From Isoetes taiwanensis (lineage: Eukaryota; Streptophyta; Lycopodiopsida; Isoetales; Isoetaceae), in NCBI GenBank assembly GCA_021234155.1, contig JAJEKV010000046.1, positions 6,763,012 through 6,827,011 on the forward strand: DNA of 64,000 bases, written 5' to 3'. This document shows, piece by piece, positions 31,990 to 44,600 of this stretch; position 1 is the stretch's first letter; each line of letters begins with the position of its first letter. A model generated the notes under the pieces. The model made no database searches and was not told the origin of the DNA. It saw only the letters and a program-made list of their open reading frames with translations. The translations under genes and the position numbers were made by a program.

Positions 31990-32690
31990 TATTTGCAGTA
32001 GTTAATGACTGACAGAACCAATATTGACTTCTCTTCTTTTACGTAGTATAAAATGAGATTAAAGTGTGGCCTGTGTCCCTCGGCTAAATAAAGAGCTGAT
32101 ATAGGAGTTACATGATCAATTATGTAGTGTGCGTGTAGCAATTGTCCAGCATTAGTGAAGACTATTCCCATTCTCCTTCAAGAGGTAATATAGTTACAGT
32201 AGCACTATCAACCAAATAGTCTACTGTGGGGAATTCTTGGGATAGGATATTTAAATGCTCTTCCTGAAATGCCAATTATGCTGCCAACTATTGTCTGCAG
32301 ACAACAAGACGTTTGTCACCTTTCTGCCTTCTTAATATCTTCATGGCAATTACCAAATAATATTGGTGTCAAGGTTTGTGTTGCTTAAAATCAAATATTC
32401 AGTTGGGACTCTTATTCCTAATTTACCAATTGCCATATCAGTGCAGGCATGTGAAAATGCTTTTTGGATTTAAGTATTTGGGGCTTGTTGAAGCTGTTTG
32501 CTGTATTATACTACATGGAAGTGTTTGAGAGATTCTTATTTGGGATTTTTGAGCGTTTTTCTTTATCCAGTGTCAGGATTATATTCAAGCATCAAATGTG
32601 GCACCCATTACTTTGGTACTTGTTTGTGAAAATCTGGCATCTACTCTGTCTGCATTATGCTCTAGGCTATATATTGTATACATGGTGACG
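31990..32690. other. Gap without a supported gene
   Basis: AT-rich DNA; short open frames only. It may hold remnants of introns of the neighbouring TPR or MFP2-like genes. Confidence 0.4.
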
Positions 32691-32732
32691 TGTTTCTGAT
32701 TCTATTGCGTTTGGTATTTGTCTTTTTTATAG

Positions 32733-33322
32733 ACATCAAAGCCAATCACATCGGTCTGATAGAACAAATTGTTTCCCATGAGCAGCTTTTGGGTGCTGCA
32801 CGTCAATGGGCATTAGATATTGTTGAGAATAGGAAGCCATGGGTCATTAGCCTGCATAAAATTGATAGATTGCAGCCACTTGAGAAAGCTCTACGGGCAA
32901 AGAAAACTACTCCAAATTTGAAGCATCCGCTATTGTACCTGGATGTGATTGAGCAAGGTGTCATTTCAGGTGGCCTTGCTGGGATTGTAAGGGTACGTAG
33001 CCAGTTGCCATATGTGCATCAACCTTTTTGCTTCTTGTTCATATAATTGATTTTCATTCAGGAAGAAGCCGCATCTCATGAAGTTTTAACTTATGAGACA
33101 TCAAAAGCTCTAACACATATGTTTCTTGCTGAAAGGTCAACATCAAAGGTAGATAAATGGAAATGGTTTGGATTGTAGTTGCTTAAACTTGAAAATCTTT
33201 TTAATAATGATTTGAGGAATCCAGGGTGTTGGTGTGATCAAAGGTTTAAAACCTAGGACTATTAAGACAGTTGGTGTTGTTGGTGGGGGTTTCATGGGTT
33301 CAAGTATAGTGACTGCCCTCCG
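32733..33322 (+). pseudogene. Peroxisomal multifunctional protein (MFP2/AIM1-type), central fragment
   Basis: Three exons of a plant fatty-acid beta-oxidation enzyme with enoyl-CoA hydratase and 3-hydroxyacyl-CoA dehydrogenase activities. Exon 32733-32994 (GLIEQIVSHEQLLGAARQWA, PNLKHPLLYLDVIEQGVISG) covers the end of the hydratase domain, 33061-33149 the linker (THMFLAERSTSK), and 33225-33321 the start of the dehydrogenase with its NAD-binding VGVVGGGFMGSSIV loop. AG and GT borders are visible. The first hydratase exons and everything after the glycine loop are missing on both sides, so only about 150 of some 720 residues remain. It is most likely a duplicated gene fragment. Confidence 0.85.
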
Positions 33323-33329
33323 TGTGCAT

Positions 33330-34690
33330 ATTTTTAGTTTTTGGATTCTTACTTAATTTCGTGTACATTATGCGAGAGATTAGATGAGTTCCCTCGGCAT
33401 TATTGAGTGTTTACCGAGGTAGCCGGTGCCCACCAATGAGGAAGCTTCCATTCAATGTCACTTGTGTAGGCGGATATGCCTCATACGTCAGATTATGCAT
33501 GCATAGATCTTTCAGAGAATGCTGCTGGGGCCATATCTCCTTATTGTATTTCATGCTTATTCACAATTACAATCTGCAACAATATGTTGGAAGGGTATTA
33601 TAGAAGATCTGAGCTACACTTTGCCTTTGAGTTTGAGGGCTTGTTGCTACAGAGTTAGTTTCACTGCATGTAATGGTTGCAATGTAAATTAGGTAATACG
33701 TATATGGAGGATATCACACAACACATCAAGTCTGAAACAAAGGTGTCTTTTCCACTGGAGACCAGTGAAACGTGTTTACACACAACCTTCGATGAAGCAT
33801 GCAAAGTCAGCAGTATCTTTGATGTATTCTGCTTGATTAAGAAGTAGAATTTATTGCTAGAGTTGAATTTTGGAATGACTGTACCGAAGTGAAGTTCTAA
33901 GGCTTTTAGACTGACTGATAGACATAAATCATATGCAGTTTTACTCTTCTGTGTCCTCGTGACTTCACTCTATCAGTGACTTCACTCTATCATGTACAAA
34001 TACAAACGACTAATGGAGAGAAAATGGTCTTAAGACAAGCATTTACCACCTTCACTTACTAATGAAGTGTTGAGCATACTAAAGTGTATTATAGCACACC
34101 CTAGAGAAATTTCATTTCACACAGTTTATCATTGTCACTCCCATATGCCTACAAGATTTTCAGTGAAATTAAATGTTCAAGGCATGTTCAACGCCATTAT
34201 TCTGGAGCTTGTTTACATTGACTTCACAAATGAGTACTGCTTTGGAAGATGTGAAGATTATATCATCTCATTCAGTTGGAATCAAGACCAGCCCAACCAT
34301 ATTGGCCCGTAGCAGACACAAAAATCTTTGAGGAATTTGTTTTAAAGACTATAATTTTGAAAATGCTCATAGTTAAATAGAAATCAAGTTTGTATAGGTC
34401 CTGTGTTTATATTTCAATTGGTCCGATACTTTGTTTGGAATATAGTCGACTGTAAGATTTTTGGAAGCCGACTTCGATTTATATTTGTCTTTCTGCCCAT
34501 TCCTATTGCCAAATATATTGTCTTTCACTATCTATTAGCAGTTTTTCTAAACCCTGAGGGTAGGTGTGAGAGTTGTTTGTTGTTTGCAGATCCAACTTAG
34601 TGAGGAAACCAAACCAACTATAGCCCTCCGTGGATCAAAAAGACCAGCTATTTCTTTGGCAAATTTCTTGCTTCTTTTTCCATTATCAAG
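33330..34690. other. Gap without a supported gene
   Basis: No convincing frame or known repeat. A run IQLSEETKPTIALRGSKRP at 34590, after TTTGCAG, looks exon-like but has no recognisable relatives. Confidence 0.4.
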
Positions 34691-34709
34691 GTCTTCGGTG
34701 AAAGCCACT

Positions 34710-34826
34710 TCACCCTCCAGCCATGGAGGGTTGTGACTTTGAACTATAATTTAAGCCACTTCACCCTCCGGCCATGGAGGGCAACCCTCTGTGCGCACGG
34801 AGGGGTTGCCCTCCATGGCCGAAAAA
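34710..34826. repeat. CGGCCATGGAGGG fold-back repeat
   Basis: TAAGCCACTTCACCCTCCGG introduces CGGCCATGGAGGGCAACCCT (34770-34789), and after 14 bases its near-perfect complement GGGGTTGCCCTCCATGGCCG follows. A related unit lies just upstream (34706-34730), and another at 37548-37600, with the exonuclease remnant between them. Confidence 0.75.
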
Positions 34827-35940
34827 AAAAAAAAAAACCTAGTAAAAAGCACACTAGAAGACTTTGGCAAGGTGACAACCAAATTACTTGTTACTTGTTT
34901 TTTTTTTGCAATGCAAACAATTAGATTACTTGTTATTTTTTTATTGTTGTTAGAATGGGTTATTTTTAAAGTGGTATTTTTTAGCCTTTAAGAATTTGTC
35001 TATATCTCAATGCTTGATCATGGTTTGACACCTAAAGGTCAGTCTTACACCATACAAATTGATATGGTGACATCAAATATGCATGTTCCAAAATGTTGAC
35101 AGAGTATAGAATCCTCAAATCATCTAGATACACATTTGATTGGGCTTCAACATACAAGCAAGTAATTCCTATGTAAACATTTGCAAAGGAAAGCCAGCGT
35201 AAAGATTATTAGACATTTTCCTTACATTTGAGTATTAGTAATTTTGGAATGATGTTTGATCTAGTTTAGAGAAGTTGAAATACAGTGCTTCCGTTTCATT
35301 TGTTGGCACATTGTAACTGCCATTAACTATTTTTATTTTTACTAGTAATTTAATGTCAAGAATTGAGATCCAATGACAATGGAATCTGGCAATAAACAGT
35401 TGGTGGTAAATATTTAACATGGCATTTGGATTGTTAGTCATAGTGGGTACAAATGGGTTGTCATGTTGACAAACATGGGGCTTTACTGGCCAATTTTCCC
35501 CAAGTAATTCTATGTACCCAATGGTTAGAGGGACCAATGCAAATATCCAAAGATGCGGTAACTCAATTTGTAGTATAAGAATAATTTTAGAAAAGTAGAA
35601 ACTTGACATTGGTGAAAAGAAGTGGCACTGTCCATACACTTTGATTCAACATAGCACAATGTTCGGAGGCAACTTGGAAACTGGAGAACGAGAATTCAAG
35701 CCTTAAAAAGCCATTCTATGTGTGAAATTACATTGGTTGGACTTCCTTTCTCCTATTTAAGGCAGAGGAAATCAGGATGGAGGTTTCAATTTACATATTT
35801 ATAAGTATATATGTAAAAACAGTTTCAAACAACAAAAGCATAAGAGTGTCCAGCACAGATAAAGAGCTCTCCTTATGTCCTTGCAGCTTGCAATCATATT
35901 TGACAAGGAAAGTCGAGCTATCGCTACAATTTACCTTATA

Positions 35941-36470
35941 TTAATACTTGCACAATTTACAACATTCAAGCCAAGAGTAATACCTGACTCTGTACAGATA
36001 ATATGCATCAGGAAACTCCTTATGCAACTTGTAACGCTCCACAATTTTGTATGCTACCTTATACAATCCCATATCCATACATTGTTGTATAAGGAAGCAG
36101 CATGTTTCAACACCGAGATAAGCTGCCCACCGGCCTGCTAAATCTGCTTGATTATCTGAAACCATTTTGATAAGAAATTTCTAAGAAGTAAAATCTTGCA
36201 TATTAAACTGCTCCAAAAGGGAGGCTGCAGAGTTATAGGAGCGCTTCTTTACTAGGTCTAGAATAAATGATTCTAGAAGACATTTAGTTTCATTATGTTT
36301 GTCAACTTTATCAAGCACTTGTGCATCACAACAATCTGCGATATCCTTGACTTTAACTCGAAAAACAATGACAAGCCTGACAAGAACTTTTTCATCCATA
36401 TTAATCTGCCCACATATCACTTCTTTAAACAATGCAGCGGCCAACTTTTTTGAAAGAAAGGTATCCTCAT
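35941..36470 (-). pseudogene. 3'-5' exonuclease (mut-7-like) N-terminal fragment with in-frame stop
   Basis: The minus strand reads DEDTFLSKKLAAALFKEVIC, LVIVFRVKVKDIADCCDAQV, FILDLVKKRSYNSAASLLEQ and FNMQDFTS, meets TAG at 36183-36181, and continues in the same frame with KFLIKMVSDNQADLAGRWAA and YKIVERYKLHKEFPDAYYL. The helical pattern resembles the region N-terminal to the exonuclease domain of plant mut-7/EXD3-like proteins, recalled from memory only. No exonuclease DEDD motif is present here. The single TAG suggests a pseudogene fragment, and fold-back repeats on both sides suggest capture or transposition. Confidence 0.45.
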
Positions 36471-36509
36471 CCCTGCCCTACGAGAGTGTGTTACTAGATG
36501 GCTAAGGCC

Positions 36510-37540
36510 TTGACCAAACCGAGGATCTGTGGTAAGCAAGCATTGATGGTATGGTTATTTTTCTGGAAGCATTGATGGTATGGGGAGATTTTTCTCAAGG
36601 GTCTCCGTTAGCTTCTGGGACAACCCAACAACAACCCACAGTCCACAGTTTGAACAATATATAAATCATGTATCTAAATTTGCTATTATAACAAAGCAAT
36701 TAAAATGCTTAAATTTATATTCAAAACTTACACTAGTCTAAGGATACATTCTATTTTGTTTAAGAATTCCTCTCTTAGGTCAATCCATGTAAACATACAA
36801 GCGTGCAATAGATACAAGCAAAAGCTAAGCAAAATTTGCAAGAGAATCCAAGCAAACTTTCACCAAATCTTGCATCACGAATTTTAGATTCATTACGCCA
36901 TGAATTTGACAGTGTTCTTATTTTATGGCATATTAGTATAAACTTGCATTCTATACAGAGCTTTAAGTCAATCCATGCAAAGTATGCAAGAGAAGCAAAA
37001 TATACAAAAGAATCTAAGCCGACAACAACAAAAGACATCCCTTCATATTTTTAAACAGCTTTACTTGGCTTCGAACTTCCATGTATTCCATGTGTTGTTA
37101 CACACCCACCCCCAGTCTCTTGTTCCTCTATTTCGATTCTTCATAAATTGTTTCGTATGTTATCAACTATCAAGTACTCCAATGTATATCATCCTATTAA
37201 TAAACTCATGGTTTCAAGTACTCTATTGTCTAAAAGTACCAACTTCAAAAAAATGTCAAAACATAACTTTCAACTACGATTTAAGCCGCTTCACAAAACA
37301 TGCACATCCATTCTCTCCTTTATTACACTTCTCCTTATGCTTCTGCCATCCTAGTTCCATACCAAGCACCAAACACCAATACCTTGCGCTCAAATCCCAA
37401 ACTCCATATGTCCAACTACATCCTACTACAACAACAACTCAACACCTAAGCGGAATTTACTAATGCAAATGCATACCATCACCTTCACAAAATGTCAATG
37501 TCTTAAAATAGCAATTTCGATTCAAATACTCTATTGTCTA
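36510..37540. other. AT-rich stretch with internal repeats
   Basis: No supported gene. TCAAGTACTCTATTGTCTAA (37214) recurs as TTCAAATACTCTATTGTCTA (37514). CAAGCAAA-AG and CAATCCATG phrases repeat near 36780 and 36969. Confidence 0.4.
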
Positions 37541-37547
37541 CAACTAC

Positions 37548-37600
37548 AACATAAGCCATTTCACTCTCCGGCCATGGAGGGCAACCCTCCGTGCGCAGCA
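37548..37600. repeat. CGGCCATGGAGGG repeat, distal copy
   Basis: ATAAGCCATTTCACTCTCCGG then CATGGAGGGCAACCCTCCGTGCGC, close to 34755-34800 and in the same orientation. Confidence 0.7.
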
Positions 37601-37966
37601 CCTTGTTTTTTTTGTTCAAACATGAATGTGGTTGATAAATAAGACGCTCGCTTTACAAGGACTACTTTGACATGTTGGGTGAACACTTTACCTATACCTG
37701 ATCAATCCTTCAAGCATAAATAACCGCCCTAAAGGGTTTTTGCCAGAACCGTATCATCCGACTATTATTACGATTTGAGAGGAAATGCTGAATAATAAAT
37801 CTTAAAGAAAAAATAAAACAATTGATGGTTGCTGTTGGGTGCGCTATCTTAAAAGAGAAATGCAGGGGCTGTGTCCATAACTAGGCATCAGCCATGGTAC
37901 TTAATTTTTTTACGCTTTCCTTATGATTTTAAGGTGGCAATTTTTTGACGTAATGCTTGTTCCAGC

Positions 37967-40900
37967 CGGTGTTGGCATCCTCCGTTGCTTATGGAGCAAA
38001 GCAGTACAGATTGCCTGTTCATGCAGTTGCTGGAACTCATGAAGAAATCAAAGGGTCTAGCACAAAATCTAGGGATGTGGCTAGAGTGGGTGTTCTTGGT
38101 GCCAGTGGTTACACAGGATCTGAGGTCTGTATTCAGTCTTGCCTAGATTGCCATTGCTTCGGAGACATTGCAATACTGCTTTCAGTAGGAATTGTTTGGC
38201 TATTAGCTCAAGGAGGAGTGTAATAGGGATTTGGCATTTTTAGAGTTGAAAGCATGGACACAACTTTTGCTTGTGGGGCTGCTAGCTTCTTGTTCTGTCC
38301 TGCTGCGAGTTCTATGATTTTTCGAAGTTTTACTTTACCATTTCCTCCCTTGTTAGACCATCTCCTTCTTTGTTCTTCCATTTGCAGGCAATATTAATGC
38401 CTCTGTTACGCAAAATAGGCCCTGAGATTATTGCTTTATTTGCAGATAATACGTATTCTGGCGACACACCCTCATTTTGCAGTCACAATAATGACTGCTG
38501 ATAGAAAGGCTGGGCAATCTCTTGCTTCTGTATTTCCTCATCTCATCAGCCAGGTGGGATTCAGCAATGCTTTGAATTTTATGAAAGGAAAATGCTTAGT
38601 TTATTGCATGTCGAAACTTTAGGATCTACCCAATATGGTGGCCATCAAGGATGCAGACTTTGCAGAAGTGGATGCTATATTTTGCTGTTTACCACATGGA
38701 ACGACACAGGTAAGTTGATCTATTAAGAATTTCAATTGAAAACATCAGTTTGAGGACGGATATATAATTTACCATTATCTGAAAAGCAAAAAATCGCTGT
38801 TGAGATGACGCATCTAAACAACATTTACCCTTCCTTACTGGTGTCCTTCTAGCTGTGTCACTTACACGTGATTTGAATGTATATTGTTACTTACTGTCAT
38901 TTTGAAGTTTCAAGATTTGTTGCTTAATTCGTTGAAACTTAATGTAGTTATATATGACCCAGAGTTGACAATCATCAAGTGCAATTAGCAATGTAAGATC
39001 TTCTTGCTGTGGCGCATGAGTTCCCCCAGGGTTAGATAAAAAGTGATGAACTTTTCATGCTTCTGCCAGGAAATTATTGCCGACATTCTACAACAGCACC
39101 GATCAAGGCAACTGAGAATCGTAGACCTTTCAGCCGTAAGTATAAAGAAAATATATTCACTGCATTTTTGGTTGCTTAGCAAAGAGTTCATACAGGACTT
39201 CAGGTTGAGGGATGTTAAACAATATGAAGATTGGTATGGCGGTCAACATCGTGCTCCAAAGATACAGGTAAGTGATCATTAGACTTTATGTAAGTAAAAC
39301 AAATGAAAAATATTCAGATGATATGTGTTGGAATATGTTTATGAGTGAATAGCATGATGCGTGCTGATTTGTTATGCAGACTTTCCGTGCAGTCTTGCAG
39401 TTAGTTTCAACTCGTTCTGGGTTAATTTTGTGCATTGTGGTTCTGTTCATTCTGCTTCTTATGTTGCAGGAAGAAGCAGTTTATGGCCTCACTGAAATAA
39501 ATCGAACAGAAATTAAAGATGCCCGACTTGTTGCAAATCCTGGATGCTACCCCACAAGCGTCCAGCTTCCACTTGTACCTTTGCTGAAGGTTTGTATGCT
39601 TTTACATCTTGAAATTAAGTTTTCCACTTTGTTACTACAATGAAATCCAACTTTTAGAGGTTCTTCTCTCTAGTTAAATATCTCAAAGAATAGAGTATAA
39701 GAACCTAGGATGAAATATGTGGACTACTATAACTGAAGTGTAATGTAAAATATCTTTGTTCTTGATTTATTTTCATTAGAACTCTTTGTAATGCTTCTTG
39801 TTTTTTCCTTCCTGTAATTGATGTGTGGAGCTCTCAAATTGACTATGCATATGTAGAGATCTTTCAGGTTGTAGAGAGTATCAGATGTGGGTGGCTTCTA
39901 AACTAGAAAGAAAGTTTATCATTATTGGACTTTGGAATTGTCTGCTCCATTGGTCTCAATAGATGTTCATTAACATAATCTCATGTCGATTAGTCGAGCT
40001 TAAATAGGCTTCTATACTTTTGGTCTTTTAGGCGTCTTTGTGGCATCGTCTCTGTTAGTATGTCACGTTCTATGTGGGGATGCAGGGCTTGCTTTAACTT
40101 TGGATTAGGTTGGAAGTAGTGGCATGGAGTCTTCACATGGCTGGGAAACATAGAATTAGATTTTATTCTCCAAGTTTGAAGTAGCTGGGAAAGGCGGTTT
40201 GGAATTGATGTAGAGATAGGCAGAATAAGTATCGCGTTGTGTTAAATAACATATAGCATGTTTCTCTTGAAATTTCTATAATTTCCTTGTTCAGTTACTG
40301 CGAACTGCAAATTGGATGTTCTTTAATGGAATGGCTGTTTTTATACAGGCTGGCTTGATAGAGAAAGAAAACATTATTATTGATGCTAAATCTGGAGTCA
40401 GTGGGGCAGGTAATTAGAGGCTTTCCCCAAGTCCCTCTTTTCTAGTTAGGAATTCAGAGTCGTATACAGCTTTCATGTGACGATACTTCGAACTGTTGAA
40501 AGGTAGAGCTGCTAAGGAAGCAAATCTTTACACTGAGGTGGCAGAAGGTTTACATGCTTATGGAATCACCAGCCATCGTCATGGTATTGTGAACTCACTC
40601 ATTCTTTATTTGTAGTAATGCTTTCTCCTCTCTAACTAATTGTTAGAGCACTGTTTCTTCTCGAATCATCGTAGAATTGCCTATAATTCCGTGTTTGAAA
40701 AATGGTTTTCCAACTTCTTAACCAGTCCTGCAGCTGCCAACTAGCTTAGCTTCTTGGGTTGCTGCCTTTTAAGCTGGTTATAAATTGCCAAATGACAAGC
40801 TCCTCTATTTCTAAATTCACATTGGTAGAGTAGGCAAGTCCCTTGTTCCCTTACAATCAGGAACTCTTCCCTGAACTGACCACGACACCAGTTGGGTGTT

Positions 40901-42063
40901 GACTAGTGTCTTGCGTCTCATCTAAACATGGGTCAAATGGATCAGAGGATCTGGCTTAAATTGTTCAATATCATATAAAGGCGAAGAAACATATTGATGC
41001 AGCACTTCAAACTTGTTGGAGCCAATAAAGAATGATTGAATTTGGCCAACCATGTAGGCAGTCGTTTTCCTACCCCGAGAAGGTTGTAGAGGATTTCCTG
41101 TGGAATGAGTATTTATTCCTTACATTCAAAGTCGCGTTAACACACTTTATAAATATGTTTGTCACGTTGTATCATATAACCTTTTATCCGGTTTGTACAA
41201 AGATGGTTTTTGGTGCTCTGTTTTGCTGATCTCAATTGTTCATCTTGTTTTTGCAGTGCCTGAAATTGAGCAAGGCCTTTCTGATGCGATTAAATCAAAC
41301 GTTACTGTTAGTTTTACCCCTCATCTTATGCCAATGGTAGGAGTCATTTGGAAGATATTTATCGCTGAAATGTGGATGATAAGCTGAGAAATTCATACAA
41401 CTTTGCATTCTTTCGTTACACTAGAGTCGCGGAATGCAATCAACAATTTACGTCCAGCTGAAGGAAGGCACATCTGTGGACGACCTGCACCATCTTCTTT
41501 CTGTACATTATCATGTAAGGACTTCATCTATATGGTAAATAAAAGTATATGCCTTGAAAAAAAGGAAGATGCTACATACTACATGGAGACGTGGACTTAT
41601 AGTATCATTAATAATGGTTCTTTATAACGGGTATGGTAATTATTACTGCTTGATAAAGAGCACCTATTTTTGATATATGATCGACTTCTCAGGAAGAAGA
41701 GTTTGTAATTGTGCTTCCAAAAGGAGTGGTCCCACATACCCGCAATGTCCGTGGATCAAATTACTGCCTGATTAACGTTTTCAAAGACAGAATTCCTGGA
41801 AGAGCAATAATTATCTCTGTGGTGAGTTGGGTATTTGTAGGTTCTAGAGGAAAATTTAGGAGGCTAGCAATTTGATAACAACATTGTATGATTGATTTTG
41901 TATTCAAATGTGGATCAAGATTACATATTTACTTGTTTTCTTTTGTGTCTTGCAGATAGATAATCTTGTAAAGGGCGCATCTGGACAAGCTGTGCAGAAT
42001 ATGAATCTTATGCTTGGTATTGATGAGCATACTGGCCTCCGTCAGCAACCATTATTTCCATAA
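37967..42063 (+). CDS. N-acetyl-gamma-glutamyl-phosphate reductase, chloroplast type
   Basis: Third enzyme of plastid arginine synthesis; it reduces N-acetylglutamyl 5-phosphate to the semialdehyde with NADPH. Twelve exons with GT/AG borders: 37967-38124, 38446-38553, 38623-38709, 39070-39135, 39196-39267, 39470-39589, 40349-40409, 40503-40583, 41257-41336, 41425-41514, 41693-41821, 41956-42063. Motifs: [13 protein letters not shown] (NADP loop), [15 protein letters not shown] with the catalytic Cys, [14 protein letters not shown]-like histidine [33 protein letters not shown], and the C-terminal [20 protein letters not shown] to QPLFP-TAA. An acceptor at 37966 shows that an upstream exon with the transit-peptide start lies further 5' and was not identified. 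Otherwise the frame is intact and the gene looks functional. Symbol argC is used in bacteria. Confidence 0.93.
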
Positions 42064-42069
42064 TGGACT

Positions 42070-43130
42070 CTCTCAAGTGCTTAGATCCACGAGAACTAAA
42101 ATTTTTGTCTAGGCTGTTTCGAATTTTAAAGAACTAGAGAGAAGGTTTCATAGTAGATACAAGGTGCGGGTTCAGAACTATGTAGACATGTATCCTGAAT
42201 TCGGTTAACGAGCTACAAGGACTATAAAACGTCCTCAGCAGCTTCTCTTACCAATTTTGAAAAAACTGAAGGTCTAGACAATTGTCCTATATTTTTCCAT
42301 TTACATACATAGGAAAAGACGGCCCTCTTATTTGAATGCTCTCTTAGCGACTTCAAATTCTTTATATTTGGGAATATAGGGTCACCAATTGCATTTGGAG
42401 GTGAGTAGTGAGATCCATTTGTAAGAATGAGATTCATTGCCCTGTTTACTTTCCTTATGCACTCTAGATGGAAGTAGGACTTTCTATACACTAATGATGA
42501 CCTATTCGAGGCAATCTTTCATGTGAAATTTTCAATCAATGTTCTTGTTGAGTTGATATCTTGTTCCCTTTCTACAAGGGCCGCCAACCAAGCCATGCCC
42601 AAAAACAACCAGAAAGCAAAAAATCGAGATAAGTTCAAGCTCCCTTTTTTGTCATCGAAAATTTGAAGGGGTAGGAAATTTTGTTGTGATGAAATTTCTT
42701 GCTCCTTCCAAGTTACCTCTTCCAAAAACATTGTAAAGAAGGAAAAATAGAGTATTTTTTGAATTTAAAATTGCAACATAACATACAACCATCATAACAT
42801 CTTGGTCTCACTTGTCTTTGTCACCTGCAAACATTATCACTTTCAAATTTGTATATCATATAATTTTGCCTATGTATATGTTTTTCTTGACTAATGCTTT
42901 GTTAGTTAAGAATGGGGCCAAGGCCCACAAAGCATTGTGTATTGAATATGCGTAAGGAAAGAAGAGTTACCAAGATTGTTATTTTGGCGAGGATGGCAAG
43001 CTTGTCTCTTAGGCCCACTTCTCTGATCCTTTACTTTTGGGTGGGTATACCCACAACTACATTATTTACCTACGAAAGAGCAGAAAAATATGCGATAAGA
43101 TTTAATTAGCACCTAATTTGAGTATATGTC
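42070..43130. other. Intergenic region between convergent genes
   Basis: 3' flanks of the reductase gene (plus) and the LSD1-like gene (minus). No supported gene or repeat. Confidence 0.5.
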
Positions 43131-43132
43131 TC

Positions 43133-44107
43133 TCTTACCAATTTTCCATTCTCATCAAGGGTCATGGGGTTTTGCACCACAATTGTTTGGGTTGATGGTC
43201 TATGTTGGAGCTGCATACAATGAAATAGTTAGCAAATACTTGATCCTTCTAAACCTAAGGTGACGTGTAGCTTCATCTTACTCACCAGGGTGTTTGTCAC
43301 ATACTGACAAATGGCACACCTCACACTTTGAGCACCATTGGGGTATACTAGACTAGCATTGCAACCTCTACAATTGATTTGCGCAACATCTGCCGCTGTT
43401 AAATAAGATATGATTTAAGGTTCCTATATGAAACTAACGTGATGTGCTTAGGGCAAATTGAAAAGGTGATAGAAGATTACGATTTTGACCATCAGAAACT
43501 ATGTTAATTGTTCGACAACACGAACATTGAACACTTGTTGCCCCCCTGGTATACATAAGCAAGATATGACAAGCACCACATATGAGATGTGCCATATCTA
43601 TTCCTGCATAATTTTGCTCCATTAATACACAAGCCAAGACATGTAGTTGTAACTGCTAAAAGTTGAGACGTACCTTGGGGTTGAGGTGTAACGGGTATTA
43701 TGTTCCTGCAGAGGGCACATTGAACATTGGTGGCACCATGGGGGTATAAGAGAAGGGTTCGACATCCATTGCATACAACTTGGCATTGGGCAACTGTGAA
43801 AGCGAACAAAGAGACAGTAAGGATTTTAAAGTCGAAAATAGTGAGAATTGAATTGAATTTAAAGTCGAAAATAGTGAGAATTGAATTGAATTGAATTGAA
43901 TTTTATTATGCACTGAGAAGAATAGTACATACGAGGTGGAGATTGAGGCTGAAGTTGAGGGTGAGGGTGAGGAATGTGGTGAGGTTGAGAGGAAAAGTGA
44001 AGCATGGGTGTGGTAGACATTTGAGAAGGCCAGCGCTGTTGGTGCCAGGAGGTAGTGGCGCTGTTACTGTTACTTGTTCCTGCTTCATTTGGCAATGGGC
44101 CACTCAT
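43133..44107 (-). CDS. LSD1-like zinc-finger protein (LOL/LSD family)
   Basis: A plant regulator of the LSD1 type; LSD1 itself restrains cell death in Arabidopsis. ATG at 44107 opens [20 protein letters not shown] and a His/Pro/Gln-rich tail; the exon ends near 43933 at a GT. Three LSD1 zinc fingers (CxxCRxxLxYPxGAxxVxCxxC) follow on separate exons: [20 protein letters not shown] (43785), [20 protein letters not shown] (43595), [20 protein letters not shown] (43380). The end [15 protein letters not shown] (about 43190-43145) is the usual C-terminus after finger 3. All finger cysteines are present. The final stop is placed only approximately. The TATTTTCGACTTTAAATTCA repeat (43809, 43858) is in intron 1. 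Confidence 0.88.
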
Positions 44108-44600
44108 TGCAGCAGCATATGCCTTTCATTCATAAACATGAATGCGCCATTTCCAAACTGATGGACTGCTTTCTGTGAACGCGGAATTGCTCGAGTTTGC
44201 TGCTTGATTTTGAGCGCGAACACAAAATTGGGCGCAAATCATCGTAGTTCATCATGTCCCAGAATGTAGCTGCCGTGTCGGAGAGTTGCAACTTTTCGAC
44301 TCTCCCTTCTCGCTTTACTGTAATGGACGGCCCAGATTGGGCTCGGCTTTTGGAGGGCCCAAATTGTTTTCATAAATTCTGAAGGATTATTATTGCCACA
44401 AGCCTAAAACTCTTCCGTGCCCTGAGATCCATCAAGCTTCGCCGTATTGAACTTTAATAGAATTTAAGAGCCAGTCCAGATGCTCTTTACGACCAAGGAG
44501 GAGCTTAAGACGAGAATATGCTGATTCTAGATCATGGTAATTCTTTTTCATGCTCGTTATGTCACAGATTAGTCTTCACTTCCCTTATCAACCCGTGCAT

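Noticed and set aside
41032-41229. Short open frames in introns of the reductase gene
   Set aside because: They lie between exons with good splice borders and show no similarity to any protein.
43504-43913. Longer minus-strand frames through the LSD1-like gene as single exons
   Set aside because: They read through introns; the zinc-finger blocks end at clear splice sites and match the family only when spliced.
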